Assembly: GCA_947474705.1 (NCBI GenBank)
Contig: CANJJS010000036.1
Coordinates: 1 to 44,986, forward strand
Direction: 5' to 3'
DNA length: 44,986 nt
From: Acetobacteraceae bacterium
GTDB taxonomy: Bacteria; Pseudomonadota; Alphaproteobacteria; Acetobacterales; Acetobacteraceae
Program-made: the position numbers and the translations under genes
Shown: piece after piece, positions 14,867 through 23,735 of the stretch
How positions within the stretch are numbered: the stretch's first letter is position 1
How the letters are laid out: the number at the start of each line of letters is the position of its first letter
The notes under the pieces: generated by a model
Seen by the model: only the letters and a program-made list of their open reading frames with translations
What the model was told of the DNA's origin: nothing
The model's database searches: none

Positions 14867-17145
14867 GCTGTCCCGGCGGCGGTTTGGCAAGAGTCCTGGG
14901 CGATCTGCACGTAGTTGGTGTTGTAGGTCGTCGCCCCCGATGGCGCGGAACGATCCAATGTCACGGCATTGGCACAGCCCTTGGAATCGACTCCGTCCGC
15001 GTCCGGCGTGAACCAGGCGCCTTCCTTGATGGACACGACGCCGGGCGCGATGCGGTCCGTGACGAAGGCGGGCAGCACCGTCGTCCCGGCCTGGTTGAAA
15101 ATCCGCACCCTCTGTCCGGTCGCGATCCCGCGCGCCGCCGCGTCCTGGACGTTCATCCACACATCGTCCGGATCGACGCGCGCGAGGCCCGGCTGGTTGC
15201 CATGTGTCGAATGTGTCCGCGCCCGCGATTTCGGCGAGCACAGCATCAGCGGATACGTGGCGTCCGGACCCGGCGGGGCGATCCAGGTGGGGATCGGCGG
15301 GATGACGCCGAGACCGTAGGGGTTGGGGTTCGCGGCGAGTGCCGTGGAATACACCTCGATTTTGCCGGAGGGGGTTTTGAACGGCGTATTTTCGAAATCG
15401 CGGATTTGCGCGGCGAAGGACACCGCGTCGCGCGGCGGGGGAAAGCGGGCGACTCCCTGTTCCGCGAAGGCGTCGAAATCGTCGATCGTTCCGGCGGCGA
15501 TCTCGCGCAGCCATTCGGTTTCGGTTTTGCCGTTGTAGCCTTCGATGCCCAGACGTTCCGCGAGATCGGTGAAAATGTCGATGTCATCGCGGCATTCGTA
15601 CATCGGTTCGATGGCCTGGCGCATATAGATCGCGTAGTGACCGGCGCCAGACCAGGGGACGTGGATGTCGTTTCGCTCCCAAAAGGTGGTCGCGGGCAGC
15701 ACGATGTCGGCCATGCGGACCGTTGGGGTCAGGAAATGGTCCTGGCCGACAATGAACTCGACGCCATCCAGGGACGCCGCGATTTTCGCCGCGTTGGGCG
15801 CCTGGTTGAAGATGCCGCCACCGGCCGCGTAGATCAGCCTGATATCGGCGGGGTAACCGCCCGCCTTGCCGCGCGCCAGCAAATCCGCCAGCAGCGGCGC
15901 CGAGACGCGCGCGTCGATCGGGTTCTTGCCGGCGGACAGGGCCTTGAAACTTCCGCGTCCGGTCGCGCCGTTGGAAGTGCCGGAATTGCCGCCGATCACG
16001 CCCACCGACCCGGTGATGGCGGCCAGGGCATAGGCGGCGCGATGGAACTGCTCGCCGTAAAGGGTGCGGCCGGGGGCGTAGCCGGTCTGCAAGGCCGAAG
16101 GTTTGTTGGTGGCGAATTCGATGGCGAGGCGGCGGATGGTGTCGGCCGGCACGCCGGAGATTTCCGCGGCCCAGTCCCCGGTCTTGTCGATGCCGTCAGG
16201 TTCGCCGAACAAATAGGCGCGATAGGACGCGCCGGCGGGGGCGCCTTCCGGCAGATGCGCCTCGTCGAAGCCCAGAACGAAACGGTCGCAATAGGCCTGG
16301 TCGTGCAGGCCACGCGCCACGATCTCCCGGGTCATCGCGATCAGCACCGCGGTGTCGGTAGAGGGACGGATGAACACATGCTCGTCAGCGAGTTGGCGGC
16401 TGGTCATGGTTTGTCTGGGGTCGACGCAAACGATACGGGTGCCGTTGCGTTTCGCGTGTTTCAGGTACGGCATCGTTCCAGTCCCGAAAGTTCCGTCGCC
16501 TGGGCTCCATCCCCACATCAGAATATATTTCGAATTGACGTAATCCGTGGGTTCCCGGCCCGAGGATTTGTAATCGGTTCCGTAAGTCGTTCGTATCGAG
16601 AAAATCTCCGCCTCCGCCGACATGTTCGACCAGAGATCGGTGAAGCCGCCGAACATGTTGAGAAGAAGTTGCGCGGCGGGACGGCCGTGCAGCAGGGATT
16701 GCGAGCCGGAGCGGGAGCCGTCCAGAATGGCCGCGTTTCCGTATGTCGCGCGTATCCGCAGCATTTCGCGGGCGACGGTGTCGAGGGCCTCATCCCAGGA
16801 AATGCGCTCGAACTGGCCGGAGCCGCGGGGGCCCGTGCGTTTCATGGGATATTTCAGGCGGTCGGGATGATAGGTCCGCTCGATCTGGCCGACGCCGCGG
16901 GCACAGGCGGGCAGCGGCGGGTGTTCCGGGTTCCAGCGGCGTGTGTCGGTGCCGATACGGACGATTTTGCCGTCGCGGACATGGGCGTTGACGACGCAGC
17001 GGCCGCCGCAATTGTGGCCGCAGGTGCTGGTGACGACGGTCTCGCCGGGTTGGGCCACGGGACGCGGAGCTTCGTAGATCGTGTGGGTCCGGAGACCTGG
17101 CATGATGTCGGGCAAGGCCGGGACTCCGGAAGTGAACGAGGCCAA
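14863..17145 (-). CDS. Molybdopterin-dependent oxidoreductase, DMSO reductase family
   Basis: A 760-residue catalytic subunit. A [4Fe-4S] cluster site is visible as Cys42-x3-Cys46-x3-Cys50 and Cys81 (CGHNCGGRC, PACARG). Mo-bis-MGD binding follows: ILDGSRSGSQSLLHG, WGWSPGDGTFGTGT, GGNSGTSNGATG, DIVLPATTFWERND and the C-terminal MopB domain SRARTHSTHGNQPGLARVD with NAVTLD. There is no twin-arginine signal, so as called it would be cytoplasmic, and no DmsB/DmsC-type partner is adjacent. Substrate is unknown; DmsA-like sulfoxide or N-oxide reduction or a related oxidation are options. Confidence 0.88.
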   Translation of the reverse strand: MASFTSGVPALPDIMPGLRTHTIYEAPRPVAQPGETVVTSTCGHNCGGRCVVNAHVRDGKIVRIGTDTRRWNPEHPPLPACARGVGQIERTYHPDRLKYPMKRTGPRGSGQFERISWDEALDTVAREMLRIRATYGNAAILDGSRSGSQSLLHGRPAAQLLLNMFGGFTDLWSNMSAEAEIFSIRTTYGTDYKSSGREPTDYVNSKYILMWGWSPGDGTFGTGTMPYLKHAKRNGTRIVCVDPRQTMTSRQLADEHVFIRPSTDTAVLIAMTREIVARGLHDQAYCDRFVLGFDEAHLPEGAPAGASYRAYLFGEPDGIDKTGDWAAEISGVPADTIRRLAIEFATNKPSALQTGYAPGRTLYGEQFHRAAYALAAITGSVGVIGGNSGTSNGATGRGSFKALSAGKNPIDARVSAPLLADLLARGKAGGYPADIRLIYAAGGGIFNQAPNAAKIAASLDGVEFIVGQDHFLTPTVRMADIVLPATTFWERNDIHVPWSGAGHYAIYMRQAIEPMYECRDDIDIFTDLAERLGIEGYNGKTETEWLREIAAGTIDDFDAFAEQGVARFPPPRDAVSFAAQIRDFENTPFKTPSGKIEVYSTALAANPNPYGLGVIPPIPTWIAPPGPDATYPLMLCSPKSRARTHSTHGNQPGLARVDPDDVWMNVQDAAARGIATGQRVRIFNQAGTTVLPAFVTDRIAPGVVSIKEGAWFTPDADGVDSKGCANAVTLDRSAPSGATTYNTNYVQIAQDSCQTAAGTA

Positions 17146-17190
17146 AAAAGCGGCGAGACGGGGCGCCGCATGGACGCCCCGTCCAGAAGG

Positions 17191-18351
17191 TCAGCCCTTG
17201 AACGCCGGCATGACGCCGGTCGCGAACCGCTCCAACTGCTCCAGGCACAGCGACAACGGCAAGCCCAGAGGTTGGGCCACCGTCACGCGGCTGAGGCCGG
17301 GGTAACGGGCTTCGAGGGCTTTCAGTTGCTCGATGATGTCGTCGGGCGTGCCGGCCAGGAAGCCGCCGGCGGCGACGGCGTCCTCGATGCGCGGCAGTTT
17401 CACGTTCGCGGCCAAACGCGGGTCGCGCATGGCCTCGATCTGCTCGTCGGACAGTGCCTTCACCAGGCGCAGTTCGCCGAACATTTTCATGTTCTCTTCG
17501 TAATAGATTGCCGCTTCCTTCATCGCCTGTTCCTTGCTGTTGGCGATGTGGAACTGGAAGCCGATGGCCATGCGCTCGCCGGGGATCAAATCGATGCCGA
17601 TCTTTTTATGCGCGGCCTGCCAGGCGTCCATGATCCGCGCCTGCGCGCCGCCTTCGGCCGAGCCACCGCCGATCACGCCCTGGATGCCGTGCTTCGCCAT
17701 GAAGTCCAGCGCGCGGGCACTGCCGCTTTGGATCGGCTGCCAGCATTCGACCGGCAGGGTCGCGGGCCGGGGCACCAGCGTGAGGTCCTTCAGGGTGTAG
17801 CCGCGATAGGGCACCTCGGGCGGCAGCGTGTAGTGCTTGCCCTTGTGCGAGAAGGATTCGTTGTTGAACGCCTTCATGATGATCTCGACCTGTTCCTCGA
17901 ACAGTTCGCGATTGGCTTCCTGGTCCAGCAGCGGCGCGCCGAAGGTTTCGACCTCGCGGGTGTGGTAGCCGCGGCCGACGCCGAACACGACGCGGCCCTT
18001 GGTCAGGATGTCGGCGACGGCGAAATCCTCGGCGAGGCGCAGCGGGTGCCACATCGGGGTGATGTTGAAGCCGGTGTGGAATTTCAGGCGCTTCGTCAGG
18101 TGGGTCAGATGCACCGCCAGCATGACGATGTTCGGCAGGCACTCGGTGCCTTCGGGCTGGAAGTGATGTTCGGCCATCCACAGCGCGCCGTAACCGAGCC
18201 GGTCCATGGCCTTCGCCTGTTCCTCGGCCTTGGTGTGGGCCTCGATCAGGCGCTCGTTGCTGTAGCGGCGGGCATTGACGGGGGTGCCGAGATACCCGAC
18301 ATTTTCCATGTCGATGTGACCGGCGTACGAACTGTCGAATTGTTTGATCAT
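17191..18351 (-). CDS. LLM class flavin-dependent oxidoreductase (luciferase-like monooxygenase)
   Basis: A 386-residue protein starting MIKQFDSSYAGHIDMENVGY, with an ideal GGAGG eight bases upstream; the longer open frame is discarded. TIM-barrel luciferase features are LGYGALWMAEHHFQPEGTE, KRLKFHTGFNITPMWHPLR, KGRVVFGVGRGYHTREVETF and LAGTPDDIIEQLKALEA. The family uses reduced FMN (or F420) and oxygen to oxidise organic substrates. It is divergent from lpxC and immediately downstream of nothing co-transcribed except possibly the molybdoenzyme 45 bases on. Substrate unknown. Confidence 0.88.
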   Translation of the reverse strand: MIKQFDSSYAGHIDMENVGYLGTPVNARRYSNERLIEAHTKAEEQAKAMDRLGYGALWMAEHHFQPEGTECLPNIVMLAVHLTHLTKRLKFHTGFNITPMWHPLRLAEDFAVADILTKGRVVFGVGRGYHTREVETFGAPLLDQEANRELFEEQVEIIMKAFNNESFSHKGKHYTLPPEVPYRGYTLKDLTLVPRPATLPVECWQPIQSGSARALDFMAKHGIQGVIGGGSAEGGAQARIMDAWQAAHKKIGIDLIPGERMAIGFQFHIANSKEQAMKEAAIYYEENMKMFGELRLVKALSDEQIEAMRDPRLAANVKLPRIEDAVAAGGFLAGTPDDIIEQLKALEARYPGLSRVTVAQPLGLPLSLCLEQLERFATGVMPAFKG

Positions 18352-18625
18352 GGGGCTTTCCTCCGGGCATCCGCGCCCGTTTCCATGGCCGCATCGTACT
18401 CGGACGGGACAGGATGGCAACTCCGCCCCCTCCCCCGCCGGTCACGGGACTCCGCGCGATGTTTCACCGCACCGCGTCAAAATCTGACAAATCAACGCGT
18501 TACCCAGAAATATCCCGCAACAATCCTTGAATGGCCTGTCCCGGCGCGGTGGCGTAGACATGTTTTGGAGACTCCCGCGCATCCTCGCGCCAGGCTCCCA
18601 GCAATTCGAGGCGGAACCAAATCAG

Positions 18626-19579
18626 ATGACCGGACCGATGGGCATGACCGCGCCAGATCGTATGTCGTCCCTGTGGACGCAGCGGACGTTGAAGTCGCGC
18701 ATCCCCTGCGTGGGCATTGGCCTGCATTCGGGCCGCCGGGTCAGCCTGACGCTGCTGCCCGCGCCCGCCGATCGCGGGATCGTGTTTCGCCGGACCGATC
18801 TGAACCGGGACATTCCCGCGCTGTATCACCGCGTCGTCGATACCCAGCTTTGCACCGTCATCGGCGAGGGTTCCGCCCGTGTCGGCACCGTGGAACATCT
18901 GATGGCCGCGCTGGCGGGCGCCGGGATCGACAACGCGATCGTCGAGCTCGATGGCCCGGAAGTGCCGATCATGGACGGGTCGGCGGCGCCGTTCTCTTTC
19001 CTGCTGGAATGCGCGGGGATCGCGGTGCTCGACGCGCCGCGCAAGACGGTGGAAATCCTGCAACCGGTGCGCGTGACCGACGGCGACGCCTTCGCGGAGT
19101 TGCGGCCTTTCGACGCCCTCCCCGGCCGCGCCGGACGCCCGGCGATTCCCACCCTCGATCTGGACGTCGCGATCGATTTCCCGGACGCGGCGATCGGGCG
19201 GCAGTCGATGACGCTGCGTCTGTCGCCGGAAAATTTCCGCGAAGCGGTCGCGCCCGCGCGCACCTTCGGCCGGCTTTCCGACGTGGAGAAGCTCCACGCC
19301 ATGGGCCTCGCGAAGGGCGGCAGCCTGGACAACGCGGTCGTCGTCGATGGCGGCAAAGTGCTCAATCCCGGCGGGCTGCGCATGGAAAACGAGTTCGTGG
19401 CGCATAAGCTGCTGGACGCCATGGGCGATCTCGCGCTGGCGGGCGTGGCGTTGCACGGGCGTTATATCGCCAACCGTCCCGGGCACGGGCTCACCAACAA
19501 ACTACTCCGCGCCTTGTTCGCGCGCCAGGCGGCCTGGGCCGATATCACGCCCATGCCTCTCGCCGCGGCGGCGGCCTGA
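18626..19579 (+). CDS. lpxC: UDP-3-O-acyl-N-acetylglucosamine deacetylase
   Basis: A 317-residue zinc amidase that removes the N-acetyl group from UDP-3-O-acyl-GlcNAc, the committed step of lipid A synthesis. Zinc ligands are visible as His91 (VGTVEHLMAAL), His260 and Asp264 (HKLLDAMGDL), and the catalytic-loop His287 (GHGLTNKLL). The start MTGPMGMTAPDRM is chosen as the first ATG with coding character; MSSLWTQ (18662) would also fit. Usually lpxC follows ftsZ, but here a divergent oxidoreductase lies upstream. bamD and recN follow in the same direction, an order seen in other alphaproteobacteria. Confidence 0.95.
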   Translation: MTGPMGMTAPDRMSSLWTQRTLKSRIPCVGIGLHSGRRVSLTLLPAPADRGIVFRRTDLNRDIPALYHRVVDTQLCTVIGEGSARVGTVEHLMAALAGAGIDNAIVELDGPEVPIMDGSAAPFSFLLECAGIAVLDAPRKTVEILQPVRVTDGDAFAELRPFDALPGRAGRPAIPTLDLDVAIDFPDAAIGRQSMTLRLSPENFREAVAPARTFGRLSDVEKLHAMGLAKGGSLDNAVVVDGGKVLNPGGLRMENEFVAHKLLDAMGDLALAGVALHGRYIANRPGHGLTNKLLRALFARQAAWADITPMPLAAAAA

Positions 19580-19673
19580 AAACCCGCCGCGGCCGCGGCA
19601 TGACGTCCCCTCGCGGCGGCCGCTGGAAACGCGGCCCTTCGCGGCGCGCGATGCCGTGATATAAGTGGCCCCG

Positions 19674-20528
19674 ATGACCCAATTTTCCCCGCGCGTTTTC
19701 GCCCTGTCCGTCACGCTTTGCCTCGCGGCGCCGCTGCTCGGCGGTTGCGGCGACTCGGACAAGGACAAACTGGCCGCCTCCGGCCCGGCGGCGCCGGTCG
19801 AGGTTTTGTATAACAACGGCCTGGATGCGTTGAACGCCCGCCGGTTCACGGCGGCGGCCGACCAGTTCGCCAGTCTGGAGCAGAATTACCCGTTTTCGAC
19901 CTGGACGGTGAACGCCCAGATGATGCAGGCGTATTCGCTCTATCAGCAGAACAAATACACCGACGCCATCGCCGCCCTGGACCGCTTCATCCAGTTGCAC
20001 CCGGCGCATCGCGACATCGCGTATGTCTATTATCTCCGGGGCCTGTCCTATTACGAGCAGATCGCCGACATCCAGCGCGACCAGAAAGGCACGGAGGCCG
20101 CGATGGCCGCGTTGCAGGAAGTCGTGACCCGGTTCCCAAACAGTTCTTTCGCCAACGACGCCCATCTGAAGATCGATCTTTGCCGCGACCATCTGGCGGG
20201 CAAGGAGATGGAAATCGGGCGGTATTACCAGAAACAGAACCTCTTCCAGGCCGCGCTGGGGCGTTTCCAGCGGGTCGTGGACGAGTATCAGACCACCGCC
20301 CATGTGCCAGAGGCGTTGTCGCGCCTTGTGGAAGTCTATCTGGCGCTGGGACTGAAGGACCAGGCGAAGAAAACCGCCGCCGTTCTGGGCTTCAACGATC
20401 CGGGCAGCGAGTGGTACCAGCACAGCTACAGCCAGCTCGCGGCGTTGGGCGAGGTGCCGGCGGGCATGCCCGCCCCGACCTCCGGCGGGCGGGGCGTTCT
20501 GGGCCGTGCCTGGAACGCGCTGTTCTGA
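19674..20528 (+). CDS. bamD: Outer membrane assembly lipoprotein BamD
   Basis: A 284-residue lipoprotein starting MTQFSPRVFALSVT, with lipobox LLGGC, Cys25 acylated. A GTG three codons upstream is also possible. Five TPR-like helices follow: VLYNNGLDALNARRFTAAAD, QMMQAYSLYQQNKYTDAIAA, IAYVYYLRGLSYYEQIADIQ, SSFANDAHLKIDLCRDHLAG and AALGRFQRVVDEYQTTAHV. BamD is an essential part of the beta-barrel assembly machine on the periplasmic face of the outer membrane; its partner BamA is encoded at 35319-37712. The gap to lpxC is 94 bases. Confidence 0.95.
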   Translation: MTQFSPRVFALSVTLCLAAPLLGGCGDSDKDKLAASGPAAPVEVLYNNGLDALNARRFTAAADQFASLEQNYPFSTWTVNAQMMQAYSLYQQNKYTDAIAALDRFIQLHPAHRDIAYVYYLRGLSYYEQIADIQRDQKGTEAAMAALQEVVTRFPNSSFANDAHLKIDLCRDHLAGKEMEIGRYYQKQNLFQAALGRFQRVVDEYQTTAHVPEALSRLVEVYLALGLKDQAKKTAAVLGFNDPGSEWYQHSYSQLAALGEVPAGMPAPTSGGRGVLGRAWNALF

Positions 20529-20549
20529 TGTCCTGACCGGCGGCGCGGG

Positions 20550-22244
20550 ATGCTGACGGCGCTGTCCATTCGGGACGTGGTTCTGATCGACCGTCTGGAC
20601 CTGACGTTCGGCCCGGGCCTGACGGTGCTGACGGGCGAGACCGGCGCGGGCAAATCGATCCTTCTCGACAGTCTGGGACTCGCTTTGGGCGCGCGCGCCG
20701 AATCGGGGCTGGTCCGGGCGGGATGCGCCCAGGCGAGCGTGGCGGCGGTGTTTTCGCTGCCGGCGGCGCATCCGGCGCTGGCGTTGTTGATCGAACAGGG
20801 GCTGGAAGCCGAGGACGAGATCGTGCTGCGGCGCGTGGTGATGAAGGATGGCCGCTCCCGCGCCTTCGTCAACGACCAGCCCGCCGGGGTCGCGCTGCTG
20901 CGCCGGATCGCGGCCTTACTGGTCGAAGTGCAGGGCCAGCACGAGCAAATGGGACTCGCCGATCCCGCCAGCCATGGCGGGTTGCTGGACCTGTTCGGTG
21001 TGCCTGCGCCGCTGCGCGAGACGGTCGCGGAGGCCTGGCGGGCCGGGCGCGAGGCGGAAAAGACACTGACCGCCGCGCGCATCGCGATTGAAACCGCCCG
21101 CCGCGACGAAGAATGGCTCCGCCATGCGGTGGACGAACTCGCCACGTTGACGCCGCGTTTGGGCGAGGAAGACGAACTGGTCGCGGAACGCCAGCGCTTG
21201 CAACAGAACGAGCGTCAGGCGGAAGCCATCGCCGCCGCGATCGCCGAACTGACGCCGCGGGATCGCCGCGGGTCGGCGGGGCCCGCGGCCGTACTGCGCT
21301 CCGCGTCCCGGCTGCTGCAACGGCTGATCCCGGCGCACCAGCAGGACCAAACCAATCCGGCGCAGGCGGCTTTGTCGGCGCTGGAACGGGCGGAGGAGGC
21401 GTTGGCGGAGGCGGATATGCTGCTGGGGCGGCTCGCCGCGGAGGCGGACGCCGATCCGCGGATGCTGGAACAGACGGAAGAACGGCTGTTCGCTTTGCGC
21501 GCCGCCGGACGGAAGCACAGCGTCCCCGTTGGCGAGTTGCCGGCGCTGCTGGACACGCTGGCGGAACGGCTCGCCGGGCTTGAGTCGGGCGAGGTGGCGC
21601 TGGCGGAGATGGAACTGGCCGCGCGCGAAACCCGGGCCCGGTTCGTCGCGGCGGCCTCGGCGTTGACGGCGGCGCGGCAGGCGGCCGCGGTCCGGTTGCG
21701 CGACGCGGCGATGGCCGAACTGCCGCCGTTGCGGCTGGATAAGGCGCGCTTCTTCGTCGAGGTGACAGAGGTCGAGGAGCCGGCCTGGGGGCCCACCGGC
21801 ACCGATCAGGTCCGTTTCCTCATCGCGACCAATCCCGGCCAGGACCCTGGGCCTTTGGCGAAAATCGCCTCGGGGGGCGAATTGTCGCGGCTTATGCTGG
21901 CGGTGAAGGTCGTGCTGTCGATGGGTTCGGTGGTGCCGACGCTGGTGTTCGACGAGGTCGATTCGGGGATCGGTGGCGCGACCGCGGCCGCGGTCGGGGA
22001 TCGGCTGGCGCGGGTCGCGGAAACGGTGCAGGTGCTGGTCGTCACCCATAGTCCGCAGGTGGCGGCGCGGGGCATCGCGCATCTGCGGGTGTCGAAGGCG
22101 GCGAAGGGCACGCGCACCGCGACGACGGTGGAACCCTTGTCGGTGGAGGCAAGGCGGGAAGAAATCGCCCGGATGCTCGCGGGCGAGACGATCACCGCCG
22201 CGGCGCGGGCGGCGGCGGACGATTTGCTGGGTGTGGCGGGGTAG
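20550..22244 (+). CDS. recN: DNA repair protein RecN
   Basis: A 564-residue SMC-like ATPase for double-strand break repair. Walker A is GETGAGKS (29-36); a conserved VEVQGQHEQMGLADP follows; the central part is coiled coil; the C-terminal ABC signature is IASGGELSRLMLA, Walker B TLVFDEVDSGIGG, and the switch VLVVTHSPQVAARG. The length is usual. It lies 21 bases after bamD, so probably in one transcript, and converges on a PEP-CTERM gene with only 12 bases between stops. Confidence 0.95.
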   Translation: MLTALSIRDVVLIDRLDLTFGPGLTVLTGETGAGKSILLDSLGLALGARAESGLVRAGCAQASVAAVFSLPAAHPALALLIEQGLEAEDEIVLRRVVMKDGRSRAFVNDQPAGVALLRRIAALLVEVQGQHEQMGLADPASHGGLLDLFGVPAPLRETVAEAWRAGREAEKTLTAARIAIETARRDEEWLRHAVDELATLTPRLGEEDELVAERQRLQQNERQAEAIAAAIAELTPRDRRGSAGPAAVLRSASRLLQRLIPAHQQDQTNPAQAALSALERAEEALAEADMLLGRLAAEADADPRMLEQTEERLFALRAAGRKHSVPVGELPALLDTLAERLAGLESGEVALAEMELAARETRARFVAAASALTAARQAAAVRLRDAAMAELPPLRLDKARFFVEVTEVEEPAWGPTGTDQVRFLIATNPGQDPGPLAKIASGGELSRLMLAVKVVLSMGSVVPTLVFDEVDSGIGGATAAAVGDRLARVAETVQVLVVTHSPQVAARGIAHLRVSKAAKGTRTATTVEPLSVEARREEIARMLAGETITAAARAAADDLLGVAG

Positions 22245-22256
22245 ACGGGCGCGCGG

Positions 22257-22913
22257 TTACGTCCGCGCCTTCCGGCACCGCGCGAAGCCCATGCCGCCGA
22301 GGCCCATGATCAGGACGGCGAGCGTGCCAGGCTCCGGTAAAACACCTTCGGACAGAGTCGCTGAAAACAGGGTCGTGTCGAATTGGACTCCGTTCCCGCC
22401 ATCGCCCGCGATGAAATCGAGTATGTCGCCGGTGTGAAGGCTTATGGTCGTGAGAAAGGCGGAGGCCGGATGCGCCGCGTCAATCGGCGTATCGAACAGG
22501 CTGACGCCATTCAGCAGGACGTGGCCATCGGTTGTCGTTGACGGATCGCCGATCGCGAAGGACACTGAGATCTCGGCGACGACGTCGGCGGGCACGATAT
22601 AGCGGGCGTCGGCGTAAATACCGCCGCTGCCCGGATGCAAAAGCCCCGCCGGCGTCCCGAAGCCTGGGTTGAGCCGCCCCACCAACGGAGTCCGGCCGCC
22701 CGGATTCCAATCGTCGCGGCTGACGTCCTGGTAATGATTCGGGAACAGGGTCAGCGCACCGCCAAAGCTGGCGATGGCGCCATAACTCCAATCGCCGGGT
22801 GTATTGGTGGTGGTGGAAAAATCGTTCACGAAGTCGGCGATCGTCGCCGCGCCAGCGGCGCCGATCGTCCCGAGAAACAAGGCCGCGCCCGCGGCGATCG
22901 AAAAATACCTCAT
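22257..22913 (-). CDS. PEP-CTERM sorting-domain protein
   Basis: A 218-residue exported protein starting MRYFSIAAGAALFLG behind AGGATAAA. A Sec signal ends near AGAATIADF. The body is beta-rich (WSYGAIASFGGALTLFPNHY, SAFLTTISLHTGDILDFIAG) and resembles other small PEP-CTERM proteins without a named domain. The tail is LPEPGTLAVLIMGLGGMGFA followed by RCRKART, a PEP-CTERM motif with a short basic end. Exosortase processing and association with extracellular polysaccharide are expected from the family. Function otherwise unknown. Confidence 0.88.
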   Translation of the reverse strand: MRYFSIAAGAALFLGTIGAAGAATIADFVNDFSTTTNTPGDWSYGAIASFGGALTLFPNHYQDVSRDDWNPGGRTPLVGRLNPGFGTPAGLLHPGSGGIYADARYIVPADVVAEISVSFAIGDPSTTTDGHVLLNGVSLFDTPIDAAHPASAFLTTISLHTGDILDFIAGDGGNGVQFDTTLFSATLSEGVLPEPGTLAVLIMGLGGMGFARCRKART

Positions 22914-23096
22914 GTCAATTTTATCCTGAAAGACTTGCCGAATATATCGGACAATACCGTGCCTGCCAATCGCGAACACCGGACCTTCGAAACGCGGTTT
23001 CTTCGCGCGCCGGCGGCGGGACTGGTCCGGGCAAGAAACGGCCGCCGCGGCGGGACCTCCGAGCCCCGGCGCTTCGACCGGAACGGCCGGGTTTGT

Positions 23097-23735
23097 TCAC
23101 CCAATGGCGGACAAAATGGCCTGCAGGCCGAAACCGAGAAACATAATGCCGGAGAGCCGGGTCGCCCATAACGCGTTCCGGCTGTACCACCGCCTGACCG
23201 CGCCGGTCCCGATCGTCGCGATCAACACCGCGTCCGCCGCCAGGAAACCCACGCAGGCGGCGGCCAGGAGCGGCGGCAAGGACTCCCATCCCAGTTGGGA
23301 CGCGTGTTCCGCGAGCGCCGCGGTGAACATCGCGACGGAGACGGGGTAGGCTTTGGGGTTCGACAGGCCGAAGGCGAGGCCTCGGCGGAGCGGCGATCTG
23401 GGCGCGAAAGTGGTTTCGCCGGGATCGGTTTCGCGCGCGGTCGCGGCGCGCCAGCCGAGAATGCAGAGATAGACCCCGCAAGCGAGGCCAAGAATGTCGA
23501 AAACGCGGGACCCAATGGTATGGGCCCCGACGATCGCGCACAGAGACAGGCTGGCCCAGATGACGTCGCCGACGAAATGGCCGGCGAGAAACAGGGTGCC
23601 CGCGCGCCGGCCGCTCCCGGCCGCGATTCCCAGCAAGGCCAGGAACGCGGGACCGGGCGCGATGGTATAAGCGGCTCCGGCGAACGCGGCGGCGAGCAGG
23701 AGCCCAAACGTCACCCGCCGAAGGCCTGATCCCAT
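23097..23735 (-). CDS. LysE/RhtB family amino acid exporter
   Basis: A 212-residue inner-membrane protein with about six hydrophobic helices. The LysE signature TIAPGPAFLALLGIAAGSGR and FLAGHFVGDVIWASLSL in helices 1-2, and GLAFGLSNPKAYPVSVAMFT in the middle, are clear. Family members export basic or small neutral amino acids and homoserine lactones. Its ATG lies inside the end of the MBL-fold gene (25-base overlap), so the two are probably co-translated. Confidence 0.88.
   Translation of the reverse strand: MGSGLRRVTFGLLLAAAFAGAAYTIAPGPAFLALLGIAAGSGRRAGTLFLAGHFVGDVIWASLSLCAIVGAHTIGSRVFDILGLACGVYLCILGWRAATARETDPGETTFAPRSPLRRGLAFGLSNPKAYPVSVAMFTAALAEHASQLGWESLPPLLAAACVGFLAADAVLIATIGTGAVRRWYSRNALWATRLSGIMFLGFGLQAILSAIG

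Noticed and set aside
18484-18512. Possible promoter (ctgaca ... gaaatat) before lpxC
   Set aside because: Weak match with spacing near 16-17; not enough to list as a feature.
14884-19407. A 1507-codon open frame on the plus strand
   Set aside because: It runs antisense through the molybdoenzyme and luciferase-like genes and across lpxC in another frame; a GC-rich shadow.
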